This document shows positions 36,972 through 47,226 of a stretch of 64,000 nt of DNA, piece by piece. Under the pieces are notes generated by a model. It ran no database searches, was not told where the DNA came from, and saw only the letters and a list, made by a program, of their open reading frames with translations. A program made the position numbers and the translations under genes. Source of the DNA: Aliidiomarina quisquiliarum. GTDB lineage: Bacteria > Pseudomonadota > Gammaproteobacteria > Enterobacterales > Alteromonadaceae. The stretch spans positions 124,001 to 188,000 of the forward strand of contig NZ_JAMFTN010000021.1 of the NCBI RefSeq assembly GCF_023922585.1. Direction: 5' to 3'. Position 1 is the stretch's first letter, and each line of letters starts with the position of its first letter.

Positions 36972-37511
36972 TTAATCTTTTAGCTTGGCGGCAAAGGTGG
37001 CACGGAACTTTGCTAACTTTGGCGCAATAACTGCCGCACAGTAAGGTTGTTCAGGGTTACGGGCAAAATAGTTTTCATGGTGAAGTTCGGCGGGGTACCA
37101 ATTATTTAGTGGTACCACTTCGGTAACCAAGGGTTGCTCGAAAAGCTGGTCGGCAGTTATTTCAGCTATAATAGCGCTAGCCGCTGCGTGCTGCTCTTCA
37201 TCATGATAAAAAATTACCGAGCGATACTGCGTACCAATATCGTTCCCCTGACGATTCAGTTGGGTAGGATCATGAATAGCGAATAACACTTCAAGCAATT
37301 CACGATAGCTGATGAGGTTTTCGTCGTAGCTAATTTGCACCACTTCCGCATGGCCGGTTGTGCCCGTGCATACTTGTTCGTAGGTTGGTTCACTCACATG
37401 GCCGCCGGCATAACCAGAAACAACAGTGCTTACGCCCTTTAATTGTTGAAAGGCGCCTTCCGTGCACCAAAAACAACCACCACCGAATGTGGCAACTTTA
37501 TTCTTTGACAT
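36972..37511 (-). CDS. msrA: Peptide methionine sulfoxide reductase MsrA
   Basis: MsrA reduces methionine-S-sulfoxide in proteins and in free form. The 179-residue protein has the catalytic Cys13 in TFGGGCFWCTE, then GYAGGHVSEPTYEQVCTGTTGHAEVVQ and IGTQYRSVIFYHDEEQ. It is in the reverse direction between the IscS-like gene and ndk, at the place where the rest of the isc operon is expected. A perfect MetJ-type box lies about 30 bases before its start codon. Confidence 0.95.
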   Translation of the reverse strand: MSKNKVATFGGGCFWCTEGAFQQLKGVSTVVSGYAGGHVSEPTYEQVCTGTTGHAEVVQISYDENLISYRELLEVLFAIHDPTQLNRQGNDIGTQYRSVIFYHDEEQHAAASAIIAEITADQLFEQPLVTEVVPLNNWYPAELHHENYFARNPEQPYCAAVIAPKLAKFRATFAAKLKD

Positions 37512-37532
37512 GATTGAACCTTAATGCTGAAT

Positions 37533-37548
37533 GGAAGTGTAGACGTCT
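37533..37548. promoter_or_regulatory. Candidate MetJ operator upstream of msrA
   Basis: AGACGTCT (37541-37548) equals the 8-base MetJ consensus. The adjoining eight bases (37533-37540) match it at five positions, giving a tandem pair as MetJ needs. The perfect box overlaps a possible msrA -10 (TATAGA on the minus strand), fitting repression by methionine status. Confidence 0.5.
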
Positions 37549-37667
37549 ATACTAGAGCATGAAGGGAGCAATATTCAAGGGGAAAATTACCGCTGTTACA
37601 ATTTGCTGCGCTTGCCAACATGAATAGCAGCAAAAAGTTTTTGTTAGGAATAACGCTGCAGATCACG

Positions 37668-37673
37668 TATAAT
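37668..37673 (+). promoter_or_regulatory. Candidate -10 box of the ndk promoter
   Basis: A perfect TATAAT lies about 66 bases before the ndk start. A -35 like TTGTTA is present at 37641 but is 21 bases away, so the promoter may rely on an activator or another -35. Confidence 0.4.
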
Positions 37674-37738
37674 TTGCGCGACTTTATAATCGCTGGGTTG
37701 TAAGGGCCGAGCGAGCCTAACGAATTGGAGTAATGAAC

Positions 37739-38170
37739 ATGGCTTTGGAACGTACACTTTCCATTATTAAGCCCGACGGCGTGGCAAAAAACGTTGTTGG
37801 TGCAATTATAAATCGTTTTGAAACGGCTGGCTTACGCGTTGTCGCCCAAAAAATGATGCATTTAAGCAAAGAAAAAGCAGAAGGTTTTTATGCAGAACAC
37901 GCAGAGCGCCCATTCTTTGGCGCCTTAGTTGAGTTCATGACTTCTGGCCCTATCGTTGTGATGGCGCTAGAAGGCGAAGACGCAGTGCGCAAAAACCGTG
38001 AAATTATGGGTGCAACAAACCCACAAGAAGCTGCTGCAGGTACCTTGCGTGCAGACTTCGCAGAAACAATTGACGAAAACGCTGTACACGGTTCTGACGC
38101 AGTTGAGTCGGCAGCACGTGAAATTGCGTACTTCTTCAACGACGAAGAAATTTGCCCACGCACTCGCTAA
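37739..38170 (+). CDS. ndk: Nucleoside diphosphate kinase Ndk
   Basis: Ndk balances nucleoside triphosphates by moving gamma-phosphate through a phosphohistidine. From ATG 37739 (GGAG eight bases upstream) the product is 143 residues, the same as E. coli. It has [40 protein letters not shown] and the active-site histidine in [12 protein letters not shown]. An ATG six bases earlier is too close to the ribosome binding site. A strong terminator follows. Confidence 0.96.
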   Translation: MALERTLSIIKPDGVAKNVVGAIINRFETAGLRVVAQKMMHLSKEKAEGFYAEHAERPFFGALVEFMTSGPIVVMALEGEDAVRKNREIMGATNPQEAAAGTLRADFAETIDENAVHGSDAVESAAREIAYFFNDEEICPRTR

Positions 38171-38202
38171 ACAAAAATCTGTCGTATTAGCACAGCGTGT
38201 GT

Positions 38203-38227
38203 AAAAAAGGGGCTTCGGCCCCTTTTT
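38203..38227 (+). terminator. Rho-independent terminator after ndk
   Basis: The stem AAAAAGGGGC / GCCCCTTTTT is closed by a TTCG tetraloop. The A and T tracts make it effective in both directions. Confidence 0.93.
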
Positions 38228-38294
38228 GACCATCAGTCAGCTTGTTGAAATATACCGAGCTGCAGGACCAAATGATTATTAGCAAGAGGTAGTT

Positions 38295-39428
38295 ATGACC
38301 ACCAAGAAGAAAGTAAATTTACTTGATCTGAACCGTAGCCAAATGCAGGTGTTTTTTGCCGACTTGGGGGAAAAAGCGTTTCGTGCCGATCAGGTAATGA
38401 AGTGGATCTATCACTACTGTGTTGATGACTTTGAGCAAATGACCAATTTGAATAAGGTGTTGCGTGCCAAACTCACCGACATTGCTGAAATTAAAGCCCC
38501 AGAAGTGAAGACACGGCAAGAGTCGAGCGACGGCACCATAAAGTTTGCCATGGACCTAGGCGACGGCCAGGAAGTAGAAAGTGTATGGATACCCGAAGCG
38601 GGCCGAGCAACCTTATGCGTATCGTCGCAGGTGGGTTGCGCCCTAGAATGTCCTTTCTGCTCTACGGGCCAACAAGGCTTTAATCGAAATTTACGAGTTG
38701 CTGAAATTATCGGCCAAGTGTGGCGGGTAAATAAAGAGCTAGGTGCCTTTGGCGACACCAATGTAAAAGCTGTTACTAACGTTGTTATGATGGGTATGGG
38801 CGAGCCTTTATTAAACGTGAAGAACGTAGTGCCAGCCATGGAATTAATGATGGACGACTTTGGCTTTGGGTTGTCGAAACGTCGTGTCACCCTTAGTACA
38901 TCGGGTGTTGTGCCAGCCCTTGACTTGTTACGTGAACAAATTGACGTAGCGCTGGCTATTTCATTACATGCACCAGACGACGAACTACGCAATGAAATTG
39001 TGCCTATTAATAAGAAGTATCCTATTGCCGAGTTTTTAGAGTCGGCACGACGGTATGTAGAAAATTCGAAAGCACAATCGAAAGTTACCGTTGAGTATGT
39101 CATGCTAGACCATGTGAATGATTCTACCGATCAAGCACATCAGTTAGCTAAGGTACTGGAAGGCACGCCAAGTAAAATAAATTTAATACCGTTTAATCCG
39201 TTTCCAGGCACCGATTACGGGCGTTCCAGTAATTCTCGTATCGATCGCTTCGCAAAGGTATTGATGGAGCATGGATATGTGGTTATGGTTAGAAAGACCC
39301 GTGGCGATGATATAGATGCAGCCTGTGGACAGCTCGTAGGTGATGTGGTAGATCGCACCAAACGCTTATTAAAAAAACAACAACGGCAAAAAGGTGGCCA
39401 GGCAATTGCTATTAAAGCAACGTCCTAG
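38295..39428 (+). CDS. rlmN: 23S rRNA/tRNA adenine-C2 methyltransferase RlmN
   Basis: RlmN is a radical SAM enzyme that methylates C2 of A2503 in 23S rRNA and A37 in tRNAs. The 377-residue protein has the 4Fe-4S motif [11 protein letters not shown] (about residues 116-126), the GMGEPLLN motif and the C-terminal [16 protein letters not shown] with the methyl-carrying cysteine. Length and order match the family. pilF is normally next; here a 13-codon mini-ORF and rodZ follow. Confidence 0.96.
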   Translation: MTTKKKVNLLDLNRSQMQVFFADLGEKAFRADQVMKWIYHYCVDDFEQMTNLNKVLRAKLTDIAEIKAPEVKTRQESSDGTIKFAMDLGDGQEVESVWIPEAGRATLCVSSQVGCALECPFCSTGQQGFNRNLRVAEIIGQVWRVNKELGAFGDTNVKAVTNVVMMGMGEPLLNVKNVVPAMELMMDDFGFGLSKRRVTLSTSGVVPALDLLREQIDVALAISLHAPDDELRNEIVPINKKYPIAEFLESARRYVENSKAQSKVTVEYVMLDHVNDSTDQAHQLAKVLEGTPSKINLIPFNPFPGTDYGRSSNSRIDRFAKVLMEHGYVVMVRKTRGDDIDAACGQLVGDVVDRTKRLLKKQQRQKGGQAIAIKATS

Positions 39429-39445
39429 CAAGCAAGGAGCGTAAC

Positions 39446-39487
39446 ATGCGCACCATGGATGGTATGGCGAAAATCAGGCTCTCATGA
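39446..39487 (+). other. 13-codon mini-ORF between rlmN and rodZ, possible pilF remnant or leader
   Basis: ATG at 39446 has an excellent AAGGAG site six bases upstream. It reads MRTMDGMAKIRLS and stops at TGA, overlapping the rodZ ATG (ATGA). Many relatives have pilF/pilW at this place. The peptide could be the start of a deleted pilF, or a leader that loads ribosomes onto rodZ, whose own site is weak. Confidence 0.45.
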
Positions 39488-40503
39488 CAGTAGAAGATGA
39501 ACGTATAAACGACGAGAATGTTAGTACAGCAGCTGTAAGTGCACCACGAATATTTCCTGGTGACTTACTGCGTACGGCTCGTGAAGCAAAAGGCTATACA
39601 ACTCAGCAAGTGGCAACTCACTTATGTTTGCGACGCCAACTTATTGAGGAAATTGAAGCTAGCAAATTCGACCCCAAGGTTGCAGCAACCTTTATTCGAG
39701 GTTACCTCAAGTCTTATGCTAAGTACGTAGGGGTGTCAGAAGCTGAAGTGTTAACTGCTTATGACGATTTAACTTTGGATAAACCCAAGTTAGACGACAT
39801 GCAAAGTTTTTCCCAAAAAAAGGCGATTGAAAAACAAGACAGTCGCTTAATGCTTATTACTTATATTATTGTTGCCGTGTTAGTGGCTTCTTTTGTGTTA
39901 TTTCTTTGGCAACAATCGGGAGACGACGAACAGGCAGTAACAACTGAACAACCGGTTCGCACGGAACCTGCGAACGCAAAAACCATGGCTTCTGAGCGGC
40001 AATCTGTTACACAGCAACAGCCAATACCACAGCCCGAGCCTAAGGTGGCAGAACAGCCTATAGCGCCCGTTGAGCCAAACGAGCAGGCTTTACTAGCAGA
40101 GCCCACGGAAAGTAATGCAGCGGTTTTGGAGGCTAGTAGTGCAGAGCCTGAGAGCACTGCAACCGCAGTGGAACAACAACCTGCGCAGCCCAGAATGAAT
40201 ACTGCGGTTAATCGCACAGGAACTTTCTTAGAAGCTGCCGATCCCCTGGCGGGCGACTTAGTGCTTTACTTCCGCGACCAAAGTTGGGTTGACGTTAGAG
40301 ACTACGCCGACAATGACCGGGTGTTAGCGGTGGGCATTAAAGAAAAAGGTTACAATATGCCACTAGGTGGAGCCGAGGCCTACAGTGTTATTCTTGGTGC
40401 GCCGAATGCAGTAGAAATATATTATCAAGGCCAACGTGTTGACTTAAGTGAACTGCCCAGAAATCGAGTTGTTCCGTTTCGCGTGCCTACATTACAGCCC
40501 TAA
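39484..40503 (+). CDS. rodZ: Cytoskeleton/cell-shape protein RodZ
   Basis: RodZ links MreB to the wall-synthesis machinery across the inner membrane. The 339-residue protein has an N-terminal helix-turn-helix (LLRTAREAKGYTTQQVATHL, about residues 29-90) and one transmembrane helix (LMLITYIIVAVLVASFVLFL, about 122-142). A Pro/Glu/Gln-rich periplasmic linker (about 150-245) precedes a C-terminal beta domain (DLVLYFRDQSWVDVRDYADN onward, DUF4115). It heads an ispG-hisS-yfgM-bamB-der run. Its ATG overlaps the mini-ORF stop. Confidence 0.93.
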   Translation: MTVEDERINDENVSTAAVSAPRIFPGDLLRTAREAKGYTTQQVATHLCLRRQLIEEIEASKFDPKVAATFIRGYLKSYAKYVGVSEAEVLTAYDDLTLDKPKLDDMQSFSQKKAIEKQDSRLMLITYIIVAVLVASFVLFLWQQSGDDEQAVTTEQPVRTEPANAKTMASERQSVTQQQPIPQPEPKVAEQPIAPVEPNEQALLAEPTESNAAVLEASSAEPESTATAVEQQPAQPRMNTAVNRTGTFLEAADPLAGDLVLYFRDQSWVDVRDYADNDRVLAVGIKEKGYNMPLGGAEAYSVILGAPNAVEIYYQGQRVDLSELPRNRVVPFRVPTLQP

Positions 40504-40521
40504 ATATTTGAGTAGTAATTC

Positions 40522-41649
40522 ATGAGTACCACAGTGGATATTCCAAGACGTAAAAGCCGTCGAATTTATGTTGGTAACGTACCCATTGGCGACGGCGCCC
40601 CCGTTGCCGTGCAGTCGATGACCAACACAACAACCACCGATGTGGCCGCAACTGTTGCCCAAGTTAATGCAATTGCTGCAGCTGGTGCCGACATTGTGCG
40701 CATTTCTGTACCCACCATGGACGCCGCTGAAGCCTTTAAGCTAATTAAACAACAAACCACAGTGCCGTTAGTGGCCGACATTCATTTTGATTACCGTATT
40801 GCCCTAAAAGTGGCTGAATATGGGGTGGACTGTTTACGCATTAACCCAGGCAACATTGGTAACGAAGAGCGTATTCGGGCCGTGGTCGACGCAGCCCGTG
40901 AACGCAATATTCCAATTCGTATTGGTGTTAATGCGGGTTCACTGGAACGTGATATTCAAGAAAAATATGGCGAGCCTAATGGCGCCGCTTTAGTTGAATC
41001 GGCCATGCGCCATGTAAAAATATTACAGCGGCTCGATTTCCACGACTTTAAAGTAAGTGTGAAAGCGTCAGACGTGTTTCTGGCTGTTGAGGCGTATCGC
41101 TTATTGGCCAAAGAAATTGACCAACCCTTACATTTAGGCATTACTGAAGCCGGCGGTGCCCGTAGTGGTGCAGTAAAATCGGCCATTGGTTTAGGCTTAC
41201 TACTGGCTGAGGGCATTGGCGACACCTTGCGGGTGTCGCTGGCAGCAGACCCAGTAGAAGAAGTAAAAGTAGGCTTCGATATTTTAAAGTCGTTGCGTAT
41301 TCGTTCACGCGGTATTAACTTTATTGCTTGCCCAAGTTGCTCACGCCAAGAATTCGACGTTATCGCCACCGTTAATGCTCTCGAGCAACGGCTTGAAGAC
41401 ATTACCACGCCACTTGATGTTTCCATTATTGGTTGTGTGGTGAATGGTCCAGGCGAAGCATATATTTCCCACATTGGGTTAGCTGGGGCAAAAACTCGTA
41501 GCGGATTTTATGTAGACGGTGAACGCCAACGTGAACGGCTAGATAACCTCGATTTGGTTGATCAACTTGAGGCACGCATACGAGCTTACGTAGCGCGTAC
41601 CAACGATACGAATAAAATACCGGTAGTAGATACGACAAATGTAGGTTAA
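40522..41649 (+). CDS. ispG: 4-hydroxy-3-methylbut-2-en-1-yl diphosphate synthase IspG
   Basis: IspG is the 4Fe-4S enzyme that converts MEcPP to HMBPP in the non-mevalonate isoprenoid pathway. The 375-residue protein starts with [28 protein letters not shown]. It has cluster cysteines in [13 protein letters not shown] and [10 protein letters not shown], as expected. It needs Fe-S assembly, which is of note because the nearby isc genes are missing. It starts 18 bases after rodZ. Confidence 0.96.
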   Translation: MSTTVDIPRRKSRRIYVGNVPIGDGAPVAVQSMTNTTTTDVAATVAQVNAIAAAGADIVRISVPTMDAAEAFKLIKQQTTVPLVADIHFDYRIALKVAEYGVDCLRINPGNIGNEERIRAVVDAARERNIPIRIGVNAGSLERDIQEKYGEPNGAALVESAMRHVKILQRLDFHDFKVSVKASDVFLAVEAYRLLAKEIDQPLHLGITEAGGARSGAVKSAIGLGLLLAEGIGDTLRVSLAADPVEEVKVGFDILKSLRIRSRGINFIACPSCSRQEFDVIATVNALEQRLEDITTPLDVSIIGCVVNGPGEAYISHIGLAGAKTRSGFYVDGERQRERLDNLDLVDQLEARIRAYVARTNDTNKIPVVDTTNVG

Positions 41650-41664
41650 CCGCACCTGCGAGGT

Positions 41665-41693
41665 TTTACCTCCCCGTCTAAACACCCTATAAT
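41665..41693 (+). promoter_or_regulatory. Candidate sigma-70 promoter of hisS
   Basis: TTTACC and a perfect TATAAT are 17 bases apart. The -10 ends 31 bases before the GTG start of hisS, so hisS can be transcribed independently of ispG. Confidence 0.5.
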
Positions 41694-41724
41694 GCCGACA
41701 CTTTTAAATAGGAAGGCTGTTGCA

Positions 41725-43002
41725 GTGGCAAAGCAAATTCAAGCAATTCGTGGAATGAATGATATTCTGCCCGACCAAACCGGTCGTTGGCAGGCTTTAG
41801 AGTCGGTTATTCGCCGCTTGGTGGCTAGTTATGGCTATAGCGAAATTCGCATGCCCATTGTTGAGCAAACCGAGCTTTTTAAGCGTTCTATTGGCGAAGT
41901 AACCGACATTGTTGAAAAAGAAATGTATACCTTCGACGATCGTAATGGCGAAAGCCTTACGCTACGTCCGGAAGGTACGGCAAGCTGTGTGCGCGCGGGT
42001 AACCAACATGGGTTACTGTACAACCAACAGCAGCGGTTATGGTATATGGGCCCTATGTTTCGTTATGAGCGCCCGCAAAAAGGCCGCTACCGCCAGTTTC
42101 ATCAGGTAGGGGTGGAAAGTTTTGGTATTGCTAGTGCCGACATAGACGCCGAGCTTATAATTATGACTGCGCGGTTATGGCGTGACTTAGGTATTGCCGA
42201 CCATTTAACTTTGGAACTAAATTCCTTAGCATCGAATGAAGCACGGGCTGTGTATCGACAGGCACTAACGGACTATTTGCGCGAGCATAAAGAACAGCTC
42301 GACGAAGACAGCGTGCGTCGCTTGGAATCGAACCCATTGCGTATACTCGACTCTAAAAACCCAGCCATGGCCGACATGCTCAGCGCTGCACCAAAACTGT
42401 CTGCATACTGGGACGATGAGTCGCGTGCACACTTTCAAAGTTTATGTGCTCGGTTAGACGCCGCTGGCGTACCCTACACGCTAAATGAACGTTTGGTACG
42501 TGGGCTTGATTACTATAACCGCACAGTATTTGAGTGGGTTACTGACAGCTTAGGCGCCCAAGGTACAGTGTGCGCTGGTGGCCGTTACGACGGTTTAGTA
42601 GGGCAGTTAGGTGGCAAAGACACTCCAGCCGTAGGCTTTGCCATGGGTCTAGAGCGTTTGGTTCTAATGCTAGAAATAGCTAATACCCTACCCATTGCCG
42701 ACACGGTACAGGTTTATATTGCCGTAGGCGGCGATAATGCGGAACTTCCTGCTCAAGCTGTTGCCGAAAAACTGCGCGACCATTTCCCTGGGTTACGGGT
42801 TCATTTGCATTGTGGTGGCGGTAATTTTGGCCGGCAGCTAAAGCGCGCCGACCGTGCGGGTGCAACCATCGCTATTATGTTAGGCGAAAGTGAAATAGCT
42901 GAAAGTACTTTCACAGTAAAATATTTACGCGAGCAGCGCGAACAGGTATCGGTGAACTGGGCTGGGTTGCAGGCACTTATTGAAGTATTAGGTTTAATAT
43001 AA
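41725..43002 (+). CDS. hisS: Histidyl-tRNA synthetase HisS
   Basis: HisS charges tRNA-His. The 425-residue product from GTG 41725 (GGAAGG eight bases upstream) begins [15 protein letters not shown], like E. coli HisS (424 residues). A longer ATG start at 41692 overlaps the promoter -10 and is rejected. Class II motifs are present: [12 protein letters not shown] (motif 2 region), the histidine-A loops [17 protein letters not shown] and [13 protein letters not shown], and [11 protein letters not shown]-terminal anticodon domain follows. Confidence 0.96.
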   Translation: MAKQIQAIRGMNDILPDQTGRWQALESVIRRLVASYGYSEIRMPIVEQTELFKRSIGEVTDIVEKEMYTFDDRNGESLTLRPEGTASCVRAGNQHGLLYNQQQRLWYMGPMFRYERPQKGRYRQFHQVGVESFGIASADIDAELIIMTARLWRDLGIADHLTLELNSLASNEARAVYRQALTDYLREHKEQLDEDSVRRLESNPLRILDSKNPAMADMLSAAPKLSAYWDDESRAHFQSLCARLDAAGVPYTLNERLVRGLDYYNRTVFEWVTDSLGAQGTVCAGGRYDGLVGQLGGKDTPAVGFAMGLERLVLMLEIANTLPIADTVQVYIAVGGDNAELPAQAVAEKLRDHFPGLRVHLHCGGGNFGRQLKRADRAGATIAIMLGESEIAESTFTVKYLREQREQVSVNWAGLQALIEVLGLI

Positions 43003-43015
43003 AGAGGACTGGCAC

Positions 43016-43633
43016 GTGGATAACGATGAACTACAAGAAGAACAGGTAAAAAAGTTTATTAAAGAATACGGCCCATGGATTGTTGCTGGTCTGGTTATTG
43101 GCTTGGGCTCGATGTTTACTTGGCGTAATTATCAAGCGGCGCAAGACAGTGCAGCGCAAGCGAAAACCAGTGCCTATGAGCAAGTGCTCGAACAATTACA
43201 AAATAGCGACGGCTTAGCCAATACCGAGTTTGCAAATACCGCATTAACTGAATTTGAAGGCAGCTCTTATGCGGCACTAACCCGCATGCAGTTAGCCGCA
43301 ATTGCGGTAAACGACGGCGATTTAGACGAAGCCGCACAGTTGTTGTCGATGGCAATTAAGGAAACCTCGCGGGTTGAATTACAAAGCTTAATTTCTTTAC
43401 GCTTAGCACGGGTTGAAATTGCTAGGGGTGAGTTCGAGCTAGCACAAAAAGCTTTGGCTAATGTGGCTAACGACGGTTTTACCGCCTTGAAAAAAGAAGT
43501 AGAAGGCGACTTACTGTTTGCCCAAGGGCAATTAAGCGCAGCAAAAACGGCTTACGCACAGGCCATAGGTTTGTCAGCCAGTGGTGCTAACCCTTTCTTG
43601 CAAATGAAACTAGATAATTTGGCGGCTAACTAA
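43016..43633 (+). CDS. yfgM: YfgM family periplasmic TPR protein
   Basis: YfgM is a membrane-anchored ancillary SecYEG/PpiD-associated protein that helps move clients to periplasmic chaperones. The 205-residue product starts at GTG 43016 with an acidic N-terminus. One transmembrane helix (YGPWIVAGLVIGLGSMFTW, about residues 20-38) precedes TPR-like helices to the end (GSYAALTRMQLAAIAVNDGDLDEAAQLL-type repeats). Its stop overlaps the bamB ATG by one base (TAATG). Confidence 0.9.
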   Translation: MDNDELQEEQVKKFIKEYGPWIVAGLVIGLGSMFTWRNYQAAQDSAAQAKTSAYEQVLEQLQNSDGLANTEFANTALTEFEGSSYAALTRMQLAAIAVNDGDLDEAAQLLSMAIKETSRVELQSLISLRLARVEIARGEFELAQKALANVANDGFTALKKEVEGDLLFAQGQLSAAKTAYAQAIGLSASGANPFLQMKLDNLAAN

Positions 43634-44832
43634 TGAATCATGCGCTTAAGTTATTGCTGACTGTTGTTGCAACGGCAGTGTTTTTAGTGGGCTGTTCATC
43701 GAACGATGTTCAGCAACGTCATGCAGACTTACAGGCATTTACGCCCAGCATTAAAGCCAAAGTAGTGTGGAAAACACGCGTTGGGCTTGGCAGTGAAGAG
43801 CATTTCACGGCCTTGCAACCTGCTTACAGCGACGGTGTAGTGTATGCCGCTGAACGTTATGGCTTGTTAATTGCTCACGACGCAAAAACGGGTAAGCGCC
43901 TTTGGCAGCAAGATTTTGGCGGCAAAAAACGGTTTTTTGAACATTTTCCTCGGGGAGAGTCGGCGCGCTTGTCGGCGGGCCCAGTCATTGTAAATGATCG
44001 TATTTACTTATCGTCGGAAAACGGTGTGGTGTACGCACTGAATAAAAGTAATGGTGAAACCCTTTGGCAAACCCAGGTGAAGGGCGAAGTAATGAGCCCA
44101 GTTGCTGTGGGCGAAGGCTATGTGGTTGTGCATTTAAGTAATGGTTATTTAGTGGCCTTGCGCGAAACCGACGGGGTGGAACAGTGGAGCTTCGAAGAAG
44201 ACACCAGTTTGTTGTCGCTGCGTAGCGTTTCACGTCCTGCTATTACTAGTGGTGGTGTGGTAGTTGGCACCAGTACGGGTAAACTTCAGGTATTATTACT
44301 CGACAGTGGCCGCCTTGCTTGGGAAGAGCGAATTGTTATACCCACTGGCTCGTCAGACTTAGAACGCATGACCGATGTAGATGGTAGCCCGTTGATTGTT
44401 GGCGACACGGTTTATGTGTCAGGTTATAACGGTCAAACGGTTGCATTAGAATTACGCAATGGTGAAGTGCTATGGAAACGCGAGTATGCCAGTGCTAGCG
44501 CGCCGTCACTGATACGTAACCGCTTGTTCTTAATTAGCCAAGAAAGCCATGTGGTTGCACTCGATAGAATATCGGGTACAGAATTATGGCGGAATAACGA
44601 CTTGCACTACCGCAGCTTAACCGATGTAACCCTGCACGGCGACTACCTTGCCGTGGGTGACCGTTTTGGTTATATGCATTGGTTAAATCGCCTGACCGGT
44701 GAATTAGTTGGGCGTATTAAGCTAGACGAAGGCGATGCCATTCGCACCGCTCCAGTTCAAGTTGAAGAAAACCTGGTGGTGCAAAGCGCCGCCGGCCGTT
44801 TATATTTAATTAAGCAGCTCGAAGCCAACTAG
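43633..44832 (+). CDS. bamB: Outer membrane assembly lipoprotein BamB
   Basis: BamB is a lipoprotein of the BAM complex that inserts beta-barrel proteins in the outer membrane. The 399-residue protein has a lipobox with Cys21 (FLVGCSSND) and an eight-bladed PQQ-like beta-propeller. The blades show recurrent Trp/Gly motifs such as [39 protein letters not shown] and [13 protein letters not shown]. Length is close to E. coli BamB (392). It lies in the standard yfgM-bamB-der order. Confidence 0.95.
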   Translation: MNHALKLLLTVVATAVFLVGCSSNDVQQRHADLQAFTPSIKAKVVWKTRVGLGSEEHFTALQPAYSDGVVYAAERYGLLIAHDAKTGKRLWQQDFGGKKRFFEHFPRGESARLSAGPVIVNDRIYLSSENGVVYALNKSNGETLWQTQVKGEVMSPVAVGEGYVVVHLSNGYLVALRETDGVEQWSFEEDTSLLSLRSVSRPAITSGGVVVGTSTGKLQVLLLDSGRLAWEERIVIPTGSSDLERMTDVDGSPLIVGDTVYVSGYNGQTVALELRNGEVLWKREYASASAPSLIRNRLFLISQESHVVALDRISGTELWRNNDLHYRSLTDVTLHGDYLAVGDRFGYMHWLNRLTGELVGRIKLDEGDAIRTAPVQVEENLVVQSAAGRLYLIKQLEAN

Positions 44833-44857
44833 GCCGAGCTCGCCAAAAGGACGTTTC

Positions 44858-46297
44858 ATGTTGCCAGTTGTGGCCATTGTTGGCCGCCCTAATGTGGGTA
44901 AGTCCACATTGTTTAACCGCTTAACCAACAGCCGCGACGCGCTCGTGGCTGACTTCCCCGGCTTAACGAGAGATCGCCAATACGGCTCTGCTCGTTACGA
45001 CGGCTATCAGTTTATTGTAGTAGACACGGGCGGTATTCAAGGCGACGAAGAAGGTATTGACCGGCTTATGGCAGAACAGTCGTTACAAGCTGTGCATGAA
45101 GCCGACCTGGTTTTGTTTCTTGTTGATGCTCGTGATGGCTTAACCGCTTCCGACGAGTATTTAGCCGACTACCTACGTCGTCAAGAAAAAGAAATTCGCT
45201 TAGTGGCGAACAAAGTCGACGGCATTGACGGCGACTCGGCCAGTTCCGACTTTTATAAGCTAGGCTTAGGCGAAGTATGGCAAATTGCTGCGGCTCAAGG
45301 TCGTGGAGTAAGTAAGTTAATGAAGTTTGCCCTCGAGCCTTTGCTTGAGCGCTTTCCTGATCTTATCGAGCCAGTTGCTGAGCCAATCGACATTAATGAA
45401 GACAGTGGCTTTACCGCGCCCGACCCAGCCACGCCCATTAAACTAGCTATTGTTGGTCGCCCAAATGTGGGTAAGTCGACACTTACCAACCGTATTTTAG
45501 GTGAAGACCGAGTAGTGGTATTCGACGAGCCAGGTACAACTCGCGATAGCGTATATATACCCATGCAGCGCGATGGCCAAGAATATATTTTAATTGATAC
45601 GGCGGGTGTACGCCGTCGTGGTCGCATAGACGAAGCAATAGAAAAGTTCTCGGTTATTAAAACCTTACAGGCCATTGAAGACGCCAACGTAGTTATTATG
45701 GTGGTCGACGCCCGTGAAACCATTAGCGACCAAGACCTAAGCCTACTGGGCTTTGTGTTGAATGCAGGGCGCTCAATTGTAATTGCGGTGAACAAGTGGG
45801 ACGGTTTAGAAACAGACGCCCGGGACTGGATAAAGCAAGAGCTCGACCGTCGCTTAGGCTTTGTCGACTTTGCCCGCATTCATTTTATTTCTGCTTTGCA
45901 TGGTACCAACGTAGGGCATTTATTTGAGTCGGTACAAGAAGCCTATGCCAGTGCCACACGGCGAGTAAGCACGGCGAAGCTTACGGCTATTATGGAATCG
46001 GCTATTGATGAACACCAGCCACCACTGGTACGTGGGCGCCGCGTAAAAATGAAATACGCACATGCTGGTGGCTATAACCCACCGCTTATCGTTATTCATG
46101 GTAACCAAGTAACCAACATGCCAGAAAGTTATAAACGTTACTTAACTAACTATTTTCGCCGATCCCTCGAACTTATGGGTACCCCGGTTAAAATAGAATT
46201 CCGTGCGGGCGATAACCCCTTCTCGGGCCGCCGCAACAAGCTAAGCTTGTCGCAGCAGCGTAAGCGCAAACGTATGATGCGCTTCGTTAAAAAATAA
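44858..46297 (+). CDS. der: Ribosome assembly GTPase Der (EngA)
   Basis: Der acts in 50S subunit maturation and is unique in having two G domains. The 479-residue protein has G1 [13 protein letters not shown] (about residue 8) with [11 protein letters not shown] and NKVDG in domain 1. In domain 2 it has [13 protein letters not shown] (about 205), [11 protein letters not shown] and NKWDGL. A C-terminal KH-like domain and a basic tail ([22 protein letters not shown] region) follow. An AAAAGGA site precedes the ATG. It converges on hslO with seven bases between. Confidence 0.96.
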   Translation: MLPVVAIVGRPNVGKSTLFNRLTNSRDALVADFPGLTRDRQYGSARYDGYQFIVVDTGGIQGDEEGIDRLMAEQSLQAVHEADLVLFLVDARDGLTASDEYLADYLRRQEKEIRLVANKVDGIDGDSASSDFYKLGLGEVWQIAAAQGRGVSKLMKFALEPLLERFPDLIEPVAEPIDINEDSGFTAPDPATPIKLAIVGRPNVGKSTLTNRILGEDRVVVFDEPGTTRDSVYIPMQRDGQEYILIDTAGVRRRGRIDEAIEKFSVIKTLQAIEDANVVIMVVDARETISDQDLSLLGFVLNAGRSIVIAVNKWDGLETDARDWIKQELDRRLGFVDFARIHFISALHGTNVGHLFESVQEAYASATRRVSTAKLTAIMESAIDEHQPPLVRGRRVKMKYAHAGGYNPPLIVIHGNQVTNMPESYKRYLTNYFRRSLELMGTPVKIEFRAGDNPFSGRRNKLSLSQQRKRKRMMRFVKK

Positions 46298-46304
46298 CCT
46301 TTCA

Positions 46305-47216
46305 TTATTGCGCTTGTGGCGGTGCATCGTGGCCATCAAGCGCTTCCACATCAATACTGTCGTATTGGTAGTCGCTGAGGCAATAGTCGCAGGTTAGTAC
46401 TAACTTACCGTCTTGGGCAATAATTTCCCGCAATTCGTCGCGCGCAATCGACCGCAAAGCCGTGGCAGTACGCTCGCGAGAGCAACCACAATAAAAGCGC
46501 ACCTGTTCCGCTGGGTATAAATGAATATCTTCCTCATGGTACAGGCGGTGTAAAATGTCGGTTACACCAAGGCTAAAAATTTCTGCTTGGGTTAAGGTGT
46601 CGGCCAAAGTTGCTAAATGGGTAAAGCTTTCGCCTTGATTATTGCTAGCAACGTCGGTACTCGCGGCGGGTAATACCTGCAGCATAAAGCCAGCACATTG
46701 TTGTAGTGTGCTGTCGGCGTGCAGCCAAATGCGAGTTGGCAACTGTTCCGACTGGGTAAAGTAGTCTTCTACGGCACTGGCCAAGCTGTCGCCTTCAATT
46801 TTTACCATACCTTGGTAACGTTCACCTTGCTCGGGGGTTAAAGTTAACACCAATAAAGCATCGTCACCCAGCATTGCCTGTAACGAAGAGTCGTTAATTT
46901 CTGCGCGCACCCGAGCTAAACCACGTAACTTCTGGTCGTGGCGGCCATTAACAGTGGCAAAGTTTAGCGGCCCACTACCTTGTAATTGCACATTAATATG
47001 CCCTTTAAATTTCAAGGTGGCAGTAAGCAAACTGGTCACTGCAAGTAACTCACCAAGTAGGTTTGCCACTGGGGTTGGGTAGTCGTGTTTGTCGCATAGG
47101 GCGCTATAGCTCGACGACAATTGCACCAATTCGCCACGCACATCGTGATCGGCAAAAGTAAAACGGTGTATTTCGTTTAGGGCCTGGGTATTGGAAACAG
47201 TAATGCCATCAGTCAT
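46305..47216 (-). CDS. hslO: Redox-regulated chaperone Hsp33 (HslO)
   Basis: Hsp33 is activated by oxidation and heat and prevents protein aggregation. From ATG 47216 the product is 303 residues (E. coli 292). Upstream in-frame sequence belongs to hslR on another frame and is rejected. The C-terminal zinc switch has four cysteines: FYCGCSRERT and LTCDYCLSDYQY. An acid-rich tail follows. The gene is just downstream of hslR, the same pairing as in E. coli. Confidence 0.94.
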   Translation of the reverse strand: MTDGITVSNTQALNEIHRFTFADHDVRGELVQLSSSYSALCDKHDYPTPVANLLGELLAVTSLLTATLKFKGHINVQLQGSGPLNFATVNGRHDQKLRGLARVRAEINDSSLQAMLGDDALLVLTLTPEQGERYQGMVKIEGDSLASAVEDYFTQSEQLPTRIWLHADSTLQQCAGFMLQVLPAASTDVASNNQGESFTHLATLADTLTQAEIFSLGVTDILHRLYHEEDIHLYPAEQVRFYCGCSRERTATALRSIARDELREIIAQDGKLVLTCDYCLSDYQYDSIDVEALDGHDAPPQAQ

Positions 47217-47226
47217 AAAATAAAGC

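Noticed and set aside
38414-39103. 229-codon minus-strand frame within rlmN
   Set aside because: It is a shadow of the radical SAM gene and has no domain signal.
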